Below, in pieces: positions 45,621-57,700 of a stretch of 64,000 nucleotides of DNA. Source of the DNA: Nemertoderma westbladi. Taxonomy: Eukaryota > Xenacoelomorpha > Nemertodermatida > Nemertodermatidae. The notes under the pieces are model-generated. The model ran no database searches, was not told where the DNA came from, and was given only the letters and a program-made list of their open reading frames with translations. Every line of letters begins with the position of its first letter. Position 1 is the stretch's first letter. The position numbers and the translations under genes were made by a program. The stretch lies in NCBI GenBank assembly GCA_032718475.1, contig JAUCBJ010007685.1:30218-94217 (forward strand). The letters run 5' to 3'.

Positions 45621-48600
45621 ATGAGTGTCTCAGACAAGGAGGCACTAGAGGACAGCTATGAGACGGCGGTCGGACCGCCGACTGACGATAGCGTAAACAT
45701 TACTGTTGATGACAATGCCGACTATGATGACGCAGCGAGCGACGCTGACGTAAGTGAACAGGAGGACGAGACAGTGACTAGTGAGGAAGAACAACAACCT
45801 CAAGTAATAGTATTAGGATCCCCTACCGCTACTGTAAGGAAGGATTGTACAGCAACCCAACCAGAGGTGAGTGATAGGGAGGGTAGTGTAGCAGAAGCGA
45901 GAGCCCGGAGCCCGGTTTCCAGACCTGTGGGTATGGTAAGTGCCGTGGTCCCGACGGCTGTAAGGAGTACCCGTAGTTCCCGAAATAATCCTTCAAGTCC
46001 ACCGAGTGTAAGTCAGGTAAGCGAGAGAGAACTTGATATTGCGATAAAGAAGAAACTTCGCGCGCATGCCGGACATATAACCCGGACGGCGGACAAGGTA
46101 AGGAAGATGTTAGCTGACTCAGCGAACATCGGGAGGGTAGGGTTAGCAGAGATTAGAAGAGGATACAACTCAGCGTTATTCAAGCAGACGGAGGAGCTTG
46201 CAGTCCTAGCGAAGAAGGCAGATGAGTCTCAGTCGAGCGACGTGGCGACGAGGATTTACGACAGGGTTTTAGCAGCCTTGTTGGAGCACCGCGAGTTATC
46301 GGAGCGATTCCGACGAGTTAGGACGGATAACTGGCTGCTATGGGCATCGCAAGCGCAGGCGACTCAGGTGAGTGACGCAGAGTTGAGAGACTTAGTGGAG
46401 CGAGAAGAGATCCAAGATAAAGAAGAGCGCCGGTATCAAAGGGAAGTTACTAGCTGGCTGGTGCAGAATGGAGTGGTGGTACCAGGCCAGGTGCTACCGA
46501 CGACGGAGAACATCCAACAGAGGACGTTGACTCCACCCGACGATGCATCCAGAGACAGCGGCGATTCCCAGGTTAGTCACGCGCGAGGTAAGGTAATATG
46601 TGCTAGATCCCTTGTTTCTCACAACTCGGCGGAGGAGAGAAGACGCCGACTGGACGAACAGCAGGCGGAAGTTTTGCGTGCATCGGAAGCACGGAAGGAA
46701 GCCGAGCGGGAACGCGAGCGCACGCGAAAGTTGGACGCGGAGTTGCGAGAGTTGGAAGAAATAAGTAAGCGCGAACGGGCGGAACGCGAGCAAAAGGAAC
46801 TCGAGCTTCAAGCCGAACGCGAGCGCAAGGAGCGCGAGCTTCAAGCCGAACGCGAGCGCAAGGAGCGCAAGCTTCAACCCGAACGCGAGCGCAAGGAACT
46901 CGAGCTTCAAGCCGAACGCGAGCGCAAGGAACTCGAGCGGGAACAGAAGGAACGCGAGCTTCAACTCGAACGCGAGCGCAAGGAACGCGAACTCGAGATC
47001 GAGAAAAGAAGACGCGCGTTGTATGAAGAGAAGGCGCGAGTGGAAGAAGAGAGCGCAGCACGACGAGCGAGGGAAGAAGAAGAACGTAAACTGGCGCAGT
47101 TGGAAAGTGCGAGATTAATTTTAGAGAGCGAAGAACGGACTAGGAAGGCGAACGAAATCGCCGAGAAGGGGATGCGAATGATCGAAGAATGTGGGGCGAG
47201 TGTAGGGACAGAGTTGCGAGAACTGTTCGCACTGCAGAAGGCCGAACAGGAAGCGAGAACTCCGACTATACACGAGTTGACGACGACCAGAATTCCTATA
47301 CCCGGTCCAGCTATTATGAGTACACGGATCGCTAAACCGTTCTCTACATATCGCACGCCAGTTGGTATTAGTGCTTCACCCATCGCCCAGGATCTACGTC
47401 ATCGGAACACCGCACTACTATACACCGAACGTGACAACGGAGAGTTTAGAGAAACTCCGACGGGACGAGTATTGGGCGAACCGAACCCGCGGGTTTGGAA
47501 TACGCGGACGGAGCGCCGACCCAGTTCGACGGAGAACTTCCGGGTTAAACCGGAAGAGGGATCATATGAGAGACAGCGGATTACTCAGATAGAGCCGACT
47601 ATACAACAGAACCCTAGCCAGGAATTTATTACGAGGGATGAGTTAAGTGCTAGTTTAGCGCAAGCTATATCGCCACACATCCAACCTATAACGGACATGC
47701 TTAGCAACCTACGGTTAAAGGAAGCAGCCCAGGTAAGAAGTAATTCTAATCCCAGCAGGCCTGAGTTAGATAAAGTCCAGCCTAGTCAACGAGTACGCAT
47801 ATCGGAGGAGACTATACCACATAGACCTCAGGTAATGACGCCTGTCCCGAATACCCATAATCCCAATTTCGAAAATTCGGCTGAGAAATTTATACAAGAT
47901 GCTTGGGTCAGGGCCTCGGCGCGCAAACCAACGCGAGCGCTAAGGACTGACACCGAGTCAAGTGATGAAGAGGAAGACATGAGACGTCAGAAGTCCCGAA
48001 ACTATAAGGAAAGAAGGACCGACGCGGAGCAGGTAAGTTGGAACCACCGGGAAAGGACCAGACTTAACAACCCTGCGGAACTAAACCATTTGTTAACCCG
48101 GAACGACGCAACCCTTAGGGACATAGGTAAGTTTGCTGCTAGGCAAGGACTGCCGACGCAACAACCCCAGAAGTTTATGGGCAACCACAAGCACTGGAGG
48201 ACTTTCAAAACCTATGTCGACGAGCAGCTAACCAACAGCACCTTTACTCCCAACGAGAAGTTCAACTATTTGCTTCAGATGCTCCATCGAGAACCTAGAG
48301 CCATTGCTGATAACTTCGTCGGCAATGAACGGGCATTCGAGTTAGCGATGAAGACGCTTAGTGACATCTACGGGAATAAAACGAAGATGGCGCAGTCGAT
48401 AGTAGAAGACTTGGGTAAGGGCGGAAGGATTACGACTCCGTTAGAGCTGTTGAACTTAGCGAACGCTATTTCGAACGCATTGGACATCCTGAGGACGGTG
48501 AATCTACCTCATCATGGTGATCACGCCGAAGTTTTGAAAAGCGTAATAAGACGTTTAAACAAGCGTTATCGACAGAAATGGCGCAAATTAGAGAATAAGT

Positions 48601-50774
48601 TGGAGGGCCAAGGTAAAGTATTGACACTTCAGCATATTCATGACATGATAGCCACAGACGCAGTAGCAGAGATGAAATCAAACTTCTCAGAAGAGAATAT
48701 GAGGGAGTCTAAACCTGTTACCGGTAAGTCTATGGTAAGTTTTGACGATGACAGGACCACTGTGACATTTAACTCAGTAGACAGATATAATTCGAGTACC
48801 CCAGCCTTTAGATCAGACTCGCGAGTATGGTCAGGTGAGCGGTTAGATAGACCTAGGTTAAAGCAACAGGAGTTGCCGGATGGATTTGTAGGTTGCCAAT
48901 ACTGTTTACTAAAGGAGGTAAGATCTGACGACCATAAGTTGGATAGTTGCAGATGGTTCAAAGAATTAAATTTGGAACAGAGAAGAGTTCAAGTGCGGAC
49001 GTTGGACACCTGTTGGGCATGTCTTGCGCCAGGTCATGTACGGCGGCAGTGCCCGAACAGCAAGGACGGATGCATGGAATGCGGCAGACTACATCACAAG
49101 TTGCTACATGCGGATTTCCATACCCCAACGGACCGTTACTTACAGCGAAATCCTCACAGGAAGGGGAGCAAAGAACCCATATCGATAAGGAGGAATACGT
49201 ATACCGGCATCCAGGACGATGGTTACCAACCAGGTTCGTCGGACAAGGATGGCGAGTCGAGCGCGAGAGAGGTGACCTGCCAAGGTTTCACCGCGGATAG
49301 TTCATCGACCAGCGCGCGGACGTATTTATCATCGGCCACGTCGGAAATATTTAGCGTGGTTCCGGTGAAACTCACTGGCGATAAGGGATCGAAGCAAATA
49401 TATGTGATGTTGGACACTGCGTCCACATTATCCTATATCGACGAGGAAGTGGCGAGAGCTGTTTCTAGCTTCCAGGACGCCGAGGAGATCCAAATAGAGT
49501 TGAAGTCTATGCACGGGGTAGGTGACCTCAAGGGACACAGGATATCTGTAGAACTAGATTCCCTGCTGCCGAGAGACCAACATACTCGACAAGAACGGAA
49601 AGCTTTGCCATTGGACGGATTTAAGTGTCTAGCTATGAAGGGATTCGGCAGGCAGTTAGGTAAGGTGCCGCCGATGAGTCCCATAGCACAGGAGTATTTT
49701 GACAAGCTCAGGATACCCAGACATCAGGTAGGTTATAGGAATGTTTCTATGTTGATTGGTGCAGAACAGCTGATCGCACACCAGATATGGGAAACGAGAC
49801 CAGCTGAGCCACATGTCAATGGACCACATGCCCATAGGACTATATTAGGTTGGTATAGAAGAGTACCCATGTCTTATGAGTTTACAGGTGGCGACAAGCC
49901 AATGGACAGATACGATGAATTACAGCCTATAACTCAAACACCGTTAGTAGAACCACCAGACATAGACGAGTTTAGGAGAACCTGTATTGACCACTATAGT
50001 GACTTTAGCGAGTCGGACGAGGAGTTGATTCCCGATAATGTTAGGTTGTCGGAACCACTTCACAACGACCGGACAGATAGTGAACCCGAGGACTACTGTT
50101 ATCAGACCCGTGGGTCTGGTTCAGCGGCCCACGCTACTTATCTGACTAACGTTTTGACTTATACAGACATAGTGGAGGGTCAAGTGGCTAAATATCGAGA
50201 CCTAGACATTTTCCAGTACAGTGAGGAGGAGCTACAGAAGGAATTGATACGCCAGGACCTCGAGACAGGAGCCAGAACCGTCGAATGGCTGGATAGGGAC
50301 GCAATGGAACCCGGTGGATATGACCTAGCCATGTCTACTGATGAGAAACGGTCGCTGGAGATGATGGAAGACACCATACGTCTGCTACCGACTGGACATT
50401 TTGAAGTTGGAATGTTGTGGCGTCGACAACCACCTAAGTTGGAGAACAACTACAACTTAGCCTTGAAAAGATTGAACGGAGTAAGGGCTCGGTTGTTGAA
50501 GAATCCGGACATTAGGGAGAAGTATTGCGCCCAGATCAACAACTATTTCGCCAAGGGATTTGCTGGGAAGGTAGAGGATCCTGACTTAGTGACAGACCAG
50601 ACTTATTACCTTCCACACCACTATGTGACTCACCCTGACAAACCTGACAAAGTCCGAGTAGTCAACGACTGCGCAGCAGTCTATAGAGGTATGTCCCTGA
50701 ATTCAGAGTTGATGGATGGTCCCAACCTGAATAACTATTTGATTGGAATACTGTTACGTTTTAGACAGCGGTGA
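45621..50774 (+). CDS. Inner element gag, protease and start of reverse transcriptase
   Basis: A 1,717-codon polyprotein segment starting at the ATG at 45621. Residues 1-110 are acidic and disordered. Residues about 333-526 form a long charged coiled coil made of ERERKE-type repeats. Residues about 850-1020 are the DUF1759-like gag domain (KFMGNHKHWRTF, EKFNYLLQML). A Cys/His cluster at about 1091-1160 includes the knuckle CWACLAPGHVRRQC. The BEL-type protease follows with catalytic VMLDTASTLSYID near 1262, here Asp-Thr-Ala rather than Asp-Ser/Thr-Gly. RT begins near 1640, with KVRVVNDCAA. An in-frame TGA (50772-50774) cuts the RT in its N-terminal part; the same frame continues at once with RT sequence. 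It makes the particle and the enzymes for reverse transcription. Confidence 0.88.
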   Translation: MSVSDKEALEDSYETAVGPPTDDSVNITVDDNADYDDAASDADVSEQEDETVTSEEEQQPQVIVLGSPTATVRKDCTATQPEVSDREGSVAEARARSPVSRPVGMVSAVVPTAVRSTRSSRNNPSSPPSVSQVSERELDIAIKKKLRAHAGHITRTADKVRKMLADSANIGRVGLAEIRRGYNSALFKQTEELAVLAKKADESQSSDVATRIYDRVLAALLEHRELSERFRRVRTDNWLLWASQAQATQVSDAELRDLVEREEIQDKEERRYQREVTSWLVQNGVVVPGQVLPTTENIQQRTLTPPDDASRDSGDSQVSHARGKVICARSLVSHNSAEERRRRLDEQQAEVLRASEARKEAERERERTRKLDAELRELEEISKRERAEREQKELELQAERERKERELQAERERKERKLQPERERKELELQAERERKELEREQKERELQLERERKERELEIEKRRRALYEEKARVEEESAARRAREEEERKLAQLESARLILESEERTRKANEIAEKGMRMIEECGASVGTELRELFALQKAEQEARTPTIHELTTTRIPIPGPAIMSTRIAKPFSTYRTPVGISASPIAQDLRHRNTALLYTERDNGEFRETPTGRVLGEPNPRVWNTRTERRPSSTENFRVKPEEGSYERQRITQIEPTIQQNPSQEFITRDELSASLAQAISPHIQPITDMLSNLRLKEAAQVRSNSNPSRPELDKVQPSQRVRISEETIPHRPQVMTPVPNTHNPNFENSAEKFIQDAWVRASARKPTRALRTDTESSDEEEDMRRQKSRNYKERRTDAEQVSWNHRERTRLNNPAELNHLLTRNDATLRDIGKFAARQGLPTQQPQKFMGNHKHWRTFKTYVDEQLTNSTFTPNEKFNYLLQMLHREPRAIADNFVGNERAFELAMKTLSDIYGNKTKMAQSIVEDLGKGGRITTPLELLNLANAISNALDILRTVNLPHHGDHAEVLKSVIRRLNKRYRQKWRKLENKLEGQGKVLTLQHIHDMIATDAVAEMKSNFSEENMRESKPVTGKSMVSFDDDRTTVTFNSVDRYNSSTPAFRSDSRVWSGERLDRPRLKQQELPDGFVGCQYCLLKEVRSDDHKLDSCRWFKELNLEQRRVQVRTLDTCWACLAPGHVRRQCPNSKDGCMECGRLHHKLLHADFHTPTDRYLQRNPHRKGSKEPISIRRNTYTGIQDDGYQPGSSDKDGESSAREVTCQGFTADSSSTSARTYLSSATSEIFSVVPVKLTGDKGSKQIYVMLDTASTLSYIDEEVARAVSSFQDAEEIQIELKSMHGVGDLKGHRISVELDSLLPRDQHTRQERKALPLDGFKCLAMKGFGRQLGKVPPMSPIAQEYFDKLRIPRHQVGYRNVSMLIGAEQLIAHQIWETRPAEPHVNGPHAHRTILGWYRRVPMSYEFTGGDKPMDRYDELQPITQTPLVEPPDIDEFRRTCIDHYSDFSESDEELIPDNVRLSEPLHNDRTDSEPEDYCYQTRGSGSAAHATYLTNVLTYTDIVEGQVAKYRDLDIFQYSEEELQKELIRQDLETGARTVEWLDRDAMEPGGYDLAMSTDEKRSLEMMEDTIRLLPTGHFEVGMLWRRQPPKLENNYNLALKRLNGVRARLLKNPDIREKYCAQINNYFAKGFAGKVEDPDLVTDQTYYLPHHYVTHPDKPDKVRVVNDCAAVYRGMSLNSELMDGPNLNNYLIGILLRFRQR

Positions 50775-51060
50775 TTCGCATTTACTTGTGACATCGAGGC
50801 GATGTTCCACCAGGTAAGAGCCTGTAAGGCAGACCAGGATAGCCTTCGCTTTCTCTGGTACGAGAATGAAGACTTATCCGGCCCAGTGGTTACATACCAA
50901 ATGTACGTTAGGATATTTGGCGCCCGCGATAGTCCGAATGGCACGCTGTTCGTTTTAAAGAAAACGGCAACAGCCCAGATTGGTAAGTATCCAGTAGAAG
51001 TGATCGAGTCCATCTTGAGAAACTTCTACATGGACGACTTCTTGGACACGGATTGGTGTC
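50775..51060 (+). pseudogene. Inner element reverse transcriptase, catalytic segment
   Basis: Directly continues the frame of the gag-protease segment after its TGA. Contains TCDIEAMFHQV (motif A), FGARDSPN (motif B of BEL/Pao) and YMDDFLDT (motif C, 51029-51052). A one-base frameshift near 51050, just past the catalytic YMDD, moves the reading to the next frame. All catalytic residues are present. The break is not in a homopolymer. Confidence 0.85.
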
Positions 51061-52030
51061 CAAGGACACGGCGGAACAAGCCATAGAAGTGGCTCACGGC
51101 CTGCAAGAGTGCTTGGCTACAGGGGGATTTCCTCTGACCAAGTTCACTACGAACTCAGAGGCCCTATTAGAGTCGTTCCCGGTAAAGGATCGCGGGAGCG
51201 GAGACATAGAATTGGGGGTAGAACCAATTCCCATGGCGCGAGTACTGGGACTCGCTTGGAACCCGAACTCAGATAAGTTCCAGGTAAGAGTTAGATTTGA
51301 GCCCAGTAGCCCAGACAAAGTTTTGACTAAGAGGATTTGCTTATCGACATTAAGTAGACTATTTGACCCGATGAACTTTATCAGTCCGGTAATATTACAG
51401 GCACGAGCGTGCATGAGGAAAATTTGGTTGTCCGACGTAGAGTGGGACGAACCAATATCTCCTATACATGCAAAGCAGTGGAGGGAGTGGGAAGCCGAGT
51501 TGCATCTATTGAAAAACATAGATGTACCCCGTTCCTACTTTCCGAATCAGCTGGTATTTCCAGCTGATCTCGAACTCCATCTATTCAGTGACGCAAGTGA
51601 CACCGGCTTTGGTATGGTAGCCTACCTTCGCCGAGAGGTAAGTCAGGACAAATTTGAGACGGCCTTTGTGACTTCTAGATCAAAGACAATGCCGGTCAAA
51701 TACATGACTGTCCCTCGTGCAGAGTTACAGGCGGCTGTAGTTTCGGTCGAGGTAAGTAAGCAGATAACAGAGGAGTTAGACACGACATTGACCTTATTCT
51801 ATTGGACGGACGCATCCTTGGTGTTAGTATACATTGCGGCCGACAATATTGCACTAAAGACATTTGTGGCCAACAGACGCGCTCAGATCGTTGATTTTTC
51901 GACGAAGGAACAATGGAGACATTGTCCGGGAGTGTTGAACCCGGCCGACATAACTTCGAGAGGTGCAATGCCGGCGGAATTCTGTCAGGAAATTCGCAGG
52001 AGTTTTGGTTGCATGGACCTGATTTTCTAA
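51053..52030 (+). pseudogene. Inner element RT connection and RNase H
   Basis: Continues RT with GFPLTKFTTN, RVLGLAWNP (the BEL LGLxW motif) and the SRLFDPMNFISP segment. RNase H follows: LFSDASD (catalytic Asp, about 51590), VPRAELQAA (Glu, about 51712) and FYWTDASLVL (Asp, about 51800). After LNPADITSRG a frameshift near 52005 leads into the integrase frame. The degrading and polymerase functions are read from motifs only. Confidence 0.88.
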
Positions 52031-54012
52031 CGAGGACACAGGAACATTGGCCAGAGCGACTAAAGATAGTGACCAATCCGATGCCTGAAGATGCAGAAGT
52101 CAAGGTGGAGAAAGTCTCTAAGTCGAAGTCTAAAGCCAAACTTAAGTCATTGGAGCGGCCTGAAGAGTCATTGGAGCGGCCTGAAGAGTCATTGGAGCGG
52201 CCTGGAGACCTGTCAGACCAACAGACTTACGTGACTACTAGGTCCGGAAGGGTAAGTTATGACGTAAAACCACCCTTACAGACTAAACCAGAGTCACAGT
52301 TGGTAAGTGACGGACAGAAAATGAACGACACAATGGAGCCTTTGGTTTCCAAACCTGCGGGTTTGGATTCGAAACTTCCATTAATTAGCGGACAACCGTC
52401 GCTGGCATTAGAGTCATGCAGTGTTTATGACAAATTACTAAATTCGTCTGCCTCTTGGCTGACAATTTGTAAAAGAACTGCGTGGTTAAGCCGATACATT
52501 TCGTACCTTTGTTTAAAACATTCGAAACATTTGAGAGAACCATTGAGCACCAATAGTGAGCGAATTCGGAAATTGAAACAACCTCTGACAGAGGATGAGA
52601 TTGATCAAGCGGAATTAAAGCATTTGAAGCATTATCAAATGTGTGCCTTCCCAAAAGAATTCCATCTATTATCGGCTCAACGACCAGTTCTCTATAAACC
52701 CCTTAGAAAATGGAGTCCATTAATCCATAAGGGTTTAATTTGTCATAGATCGAGAATCCAGACTGTCGACATAAACTCACAGTTTCGGTTCCCAGTGATA
52801 ATCCCTAGTCACCCAATAGAATTGCAAAGAGCGATTCTATGGGATATACATAAGAGGTTGCATCACGCGGGAAAGTTACACTGTTTGTCGGCAGCGAGAC
52901 AGCGATTCATTCTATTGCAGCCAAGCAGGGCAGTCGGCACTATGTATGACGCCTGTCTGGTTTGCAAGAGAGTGAACGCCAGAGTATTGGAACAGGAGAT
53001 GGCTGAACTCCCGGAAGCGAGAGTGCAGGCATATGACCCACCCTTTACTAACACAGGGGTGGACTGTTTTGGTCCGATTGAGGCAAAGAGTGGACGGCTG
53101 ACCCACAAGCGATGGGGTCTGCTACTGACATGCATGGCTAGTAGAGCCATACACATTGAGCATGTGGCAGACATGTCGACCAAATCTCTGCTCCTGGCCT
53201 TAAAGAGATTTATGGCCAGGAGAGGACTAGTAAAGGCGTTCTACTCCGATAAGGGTACAAACTTTGTCGGAGGGAATAGCGAGTTGAACGCGGCTCATAA
53301 AGCGGCACAGAATAAGGAAATTTCTGCAGCACTTTTGCCGCAAAGAGTTGAGCGGAGATTTAATACTCCAGAAAGTCCTTGGAGAGGAGGAAGTTGGGAG
53401 CGTTTAGTTCGCTCTGTAAAACAGGCCATTGCCAAAACATTGCCTGTGAACAAACAACTTACCGACGACGAACTGGTTACAGCTTTCATTGAAATCGAGC
53501 ATACCCTAAACTCGAGGCCGATAGCTATGTTACCAGACGGTGTTGCATTAACGCCGAATCATTTGCTAATGCAGAGTCCAGCATTTCTTGTGCCGGCATC
53601 AGAACCCATTAGTGCCGACCTATATAGTCGTAAAAGCTGGAAAGTGACACAGTTTGTGGCGTACACATTCTGGGAATATTGGCGGGAATACTATCTTCCC
53701 ACCATATCCACCAGAACAAAGTGGTACAAAACGGTTCGGAGTCTCCAAAGAGGAGATTACGTATTGATAACCGAACCGATTGTCAAGAGAAAGTATTGGG
53801 AGACAGGAGTGATCTTGCACACACACCCAGACGTGCAAAACATAGTGCGCACAGTCACTGTGAAAATTAGGTGCAAGTGTCCGCACCCAAAAAAGTGTAA
53901 AACTAATGGTTTACACACCTTGGACCGACCGGTCCAAGATATCGTGTTATTAGAGGAGACACGTATCGAGACGGGAGATTATAATTTGTCTCCTGCCTCA
54001 AAACAGAATTAG
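51990..54012 (+). CDS. Inner element integrase
   Basis: Read from the linker after RNase H (HGPDFLTR) to the stop at 54012. A linker with three copies of a 21-bp LERPEES repeat (52148-52207) precedes the enzyme. The HHCC zinc site is HKRLHHAG then CLVCKR (52850-52975). The DDE core is GVDCFGP (about 53056), FYSDKGTNF (about 53240, Lys where Asn is usual) and SPWRGGSWERL (about 53375-53400). The C-terminal domain has RGDYVLI and ends near RPVQDIVLLE, typical for BEL/Pao. It joins element DNA to the target. The nominal ATG at 51913 lies in another domain's frame and is not a real start. Confidence 0.85.
52148..52207 (+). repeat. 21-bp tandem repeat, three copies, in the integrase linker
   Basis: TCATTGGAGCGGCCTGAAGAG repeated, third copy partly changed. 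Encodes LERPEES units and keeps frame. Confidence 0.9.
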
Positions 54013-54766
54013 TGTTGGACGCAACTCACTTCGTATGCATTCCTCGTATGCAAATACAAGGAAATGCATAGGAGCGTGGTTGTGGTGATTTGCGTTGAGT
54101 TTTGTCTGGTGGGTATCAAAACAAAATTTTATTTTCAATATTTTGGAAAATTAAAAAATTTTAAAATTAGAAGTGAACCCAAGACAATCCCAGACGCTGT
54201 GTATAGACGCGTTTTAGAATTCGTCTATAGAAAACAGTAATTTGAAAAGTCGTGAAGCCTGGAAAATAGCATTTAGAAACCATGGTGACGGCTATATTAC
54301 GTAGGAGTGTAAATTGAGTTTAGCAACTTCCACAGATTGGTGCCAACAGTGCAACTAAGGTGCTAAAGGTTAGTAGCACCAGAGGCGTACATGGACCCCA
54401 CTCAGTAGTTTGCAGGATGTGTGATGTTCGATTATCAAACCTGTGGGTTTGGTATAGTCGAGTATTGTGGCTATGGTCCTTTCTAACTACTGTAGTTTAG
54501 TACGAGTAATGGGAGTAGTTTGGGCATCAAAAAGTGAGTTGGTCACGGCCAGTTTATCTCCAAAGTTTTTGCGCTATGCATGGGAATAGGTTAGAGGATA
54601 GTTAGTTAGGAAGAGACGGGATCTAGAGAGTCGAACCTGAACTGCTGGAAGGCGGGGGGGGTTCGGGAGGTCTGTCCTTCGGCGACATCTAACTGATTTA
54701 CCCACAGTGTAATTGGTTACGTAACGGCACTTATTGGGATATATATATGTATATACGCGTAACATA
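54013..54766 (+). other. Gap between pol and third ORF of the inner element
   Basis: Non-coding. Holds one copy of the dispersed palindrome (54435-54452), a G-run near 54652-54661 and an AT-rich ATATATATATGTATAT stretch near 54740 just before the third ORF. A separate or spliced mRNA for that ORF could start or be joined here. Confidence 0.5.
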
Positions 54767-57700
54767 ATGGAGAGGGATATTAGAGCGCAACCGCGCAGAG
54801 GATTTACTGCCAGAGAGGAGGCGGAGCTACCATTCGCGCGACCAGGATGTAAAGACTCTAACGTTTACTACCATGGGCGGTCCGTGATGGAGCTAAATGG
54901 GAAATACAAGCCGACTTATGATAAGGAATTACGGAGGGAAAGAATGAGAGCGTTGGGGGACCGGATGGAAGTTTCGCGGAGAGAGTATCGCACGCGGTAT
55001 CCCTACGACTTCGCTTTGGACGTGTGCGACATCAGCGCAGATCCGGACGAGGAAATCGCATGACTATACCATATGAATATGTATTTACGACACGAGGAGC
55101 CTCTACCTGCAGTCCGAGATCAGTTCGACGGAATGCATCTATACCGGAGGACTCGAGGCGAGGATCAGGAGACGCCGAAAGTCTTCAGCGTATACAAGCT
55201 CTTCTACAAGTGTGGTGAATGCATGAACAAACAGGACGTAGCGATTCCCGACCGATTAGACGAGCAACATCCGGAACCGATATTAACGCGATGTCCAGCT
55301 CACCAATTCCTTAGATATAACGAGGGAGGTTACCCGATGAGCAACCCGATGATCAGTATCGACTTCAGCGGAAAGCGACCTCCGAGACCCATTACGCCGA
55401 CCGTTACGACATTAGATCCGTATACGGAGATTAAACCCTGTTCGACACCCAGTTTGATAGAGACGGCAGCGGCCATTTCGCTGTACCGAGCATACAAGGA
55501 TCTAGAGGCGCGGCGCGAAGCGGCGCGGGACTCGGGTACCAAACCCGCGGGTTTGGAGCTCTCGAGTCCCTGGACTGCGTTTACTTCACCTCACCGAGCG
55601 AGAAGCCTCACGCCTGAGCATCAGGACGACATAGACGCATTGCGGCAGGAGGAGCGAGCGGCGAAGGCGAAAGAGTTATTTGAGAACAGGATAGCGGAGT
55701 ATAATAAGACCGCGGATAGAGATCAAGAGGAGACAAGGAGAGTGACCGGATTTGTTCCACAGGTCGTATCTCAACCCCGACCGGTGTATTATTCCAACGG
55801 CACCGAACCTGCGATATTAGTAGATCATCCGGAGTCGCGAGAAGCGATACGATTCTTGCCGATGGTAAGAATGGCGGACCATTGGAACGTTGACTGTCTA
55901 CGGGAAGTTTTATGCGCGAAGTTCTTGCGTGATGTCCCAATGCAGATCACAGATTACGACACATTGGATAAGATTGGAGCTCCGGGGAAGGAGAGCAAAC
56001 TATTTGAATGGTTGGATAAGTACATCAAGGTATGGGTCGCGGTGGCTACATTCCCAGACGACGAGGAGGTAGACCAGACGTGGCTGAGGAGGAAGGGTTC
56101 TTATACCCGATATGATGACCACAAGGCTATCGAGCGCATGTGGACCCCATCAGACGAGATTCAGCGTCAGTGGAGGAAAACGGAGGAATCACTGCAGGAT
56201 TGGAGGGTGATGTTCTACGACAATGAAGGAGGGTCCCATCAGGAATGTTTGACTAGCAAGTGTATTCAAATTCGTGCGGCCGATGGTGTGACTCATGTGT
56301 TTATGCGTGTGAGGGCGGATCGAGAGAGACCAGAGCCCATCATAACGACACAATATCGGAAGGGGAAGGATCCTAGGGAACAGATTTTGGAGGTATGCAG
56401 GCGAGGAGGTATGCACGGAGCGGAGCGTATCGACGCCAGGATGTTACCCAAGAAAGTTAGAGAGGCTATTCTCAACCAAGATTACGTCAAGGTGGGATCG
56501 GGAGTCCAGAGCGATTTGGAGAGCGACTTCAACGCCATGACTGATCTGGAAGATAGATTGCCGAGACCGTTTGTCGACACCAAGCTATTGTTGCTATGGG
56601 CACAGGATATTGGAATTTATAGGGAGTATCCCAACTCTGCCAAGACTGGTATGGGCTTTATAGCACACTTGTTGTATAATTGGGACTTTAAGTTAAAGAC
56701 GCAGAAGAAGTACGAGGAGGCGTATGGCGAATACAACACGCCACCGGGAGCGGAGTTCAAATCCCACTTCAAGCGGCAAGCGTTAGTGTATTGGAACATT
56801 TGCGCGCCACCCCGTGCGTCGCTACAATATTATTTGGTGCTTGAGTCGAACACGGTGACTTGTTTATTAGCGGATATCGTTGCGCGAGTTTTGAAGCGTC
56901 ATCCATTGGTATTCGCAGGAGATCAATACGTTCGCTCGAAAGGGGGAATCCAATCCGACGTGATGAAGCGTTTCTTAACCCTGTTCTTCAACCAATCGTT
57001 AGAGAATACGTCGATGGTTAGGAGAGGATTAGCGATATTCGAAGGAGTATATCGACAGAACATCGGAGATTTGGGAGACCGACCGTCGATGGAATATCCG
57101 ACGCCAGAAGCTTTGGAGAAGTGGTTCGGGAATCAAACCCGCGGGTTTGGTACTCCCTTCCACTCGGAGGCTGATAGACCTGTTAAGGAGGGCTGGCCGG
57201 AGACGTTAGTAGAGGTGTTCGGAGTAGATCTTCCGGTGGAGAAGACATATCCGAAACGAACGCGGGAGGAAATATTGGAGATAGAGGACAAGGGCGAGGA
57301 TGTTTACTTTGTTCCGGATCGACAACCGTTGACTGGAGAGGACGACATCGTATTAGACATTGGGAAGGAAGGAAGTGCGAAACCGATTGGAGACCTCATA
57401 TACGAGAGGGCCTGGTTTCCACAAGCGCGTAGGTGCAAATTGTGCGGCAGCACAAGGCACAATCTAAAATCGTGCAACGCGGTAGTAGAGGCGGCGCATA
57501 AGGTCTGTCGTTGGTGTAATGAGACCGACCATTCGTTTCACACGTGCACCGTCTTCATTTCTCAATGTGGATATTGTGGGGTAAAGGGACATCGTAGCGC
57601 GAGATGTCAGCTGCGAGATGATTCCTTTCAAAACCATAGCGCTAACCTACTTCGGGAGATGTTAGATAAGTGGGAGAGTGTGGCGGATTACCATATTCAA

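Noticed and set aside
46494-47383. Minus-strand frames across the inner gag coiled coil
   Set aside because: Repetitive antisense translation of the ERERKE repeats.
54734-54766. Start of the inner third ORF at 54734
   Set aside because: The codon there is TTG; the first ATG in frame is at 54767.
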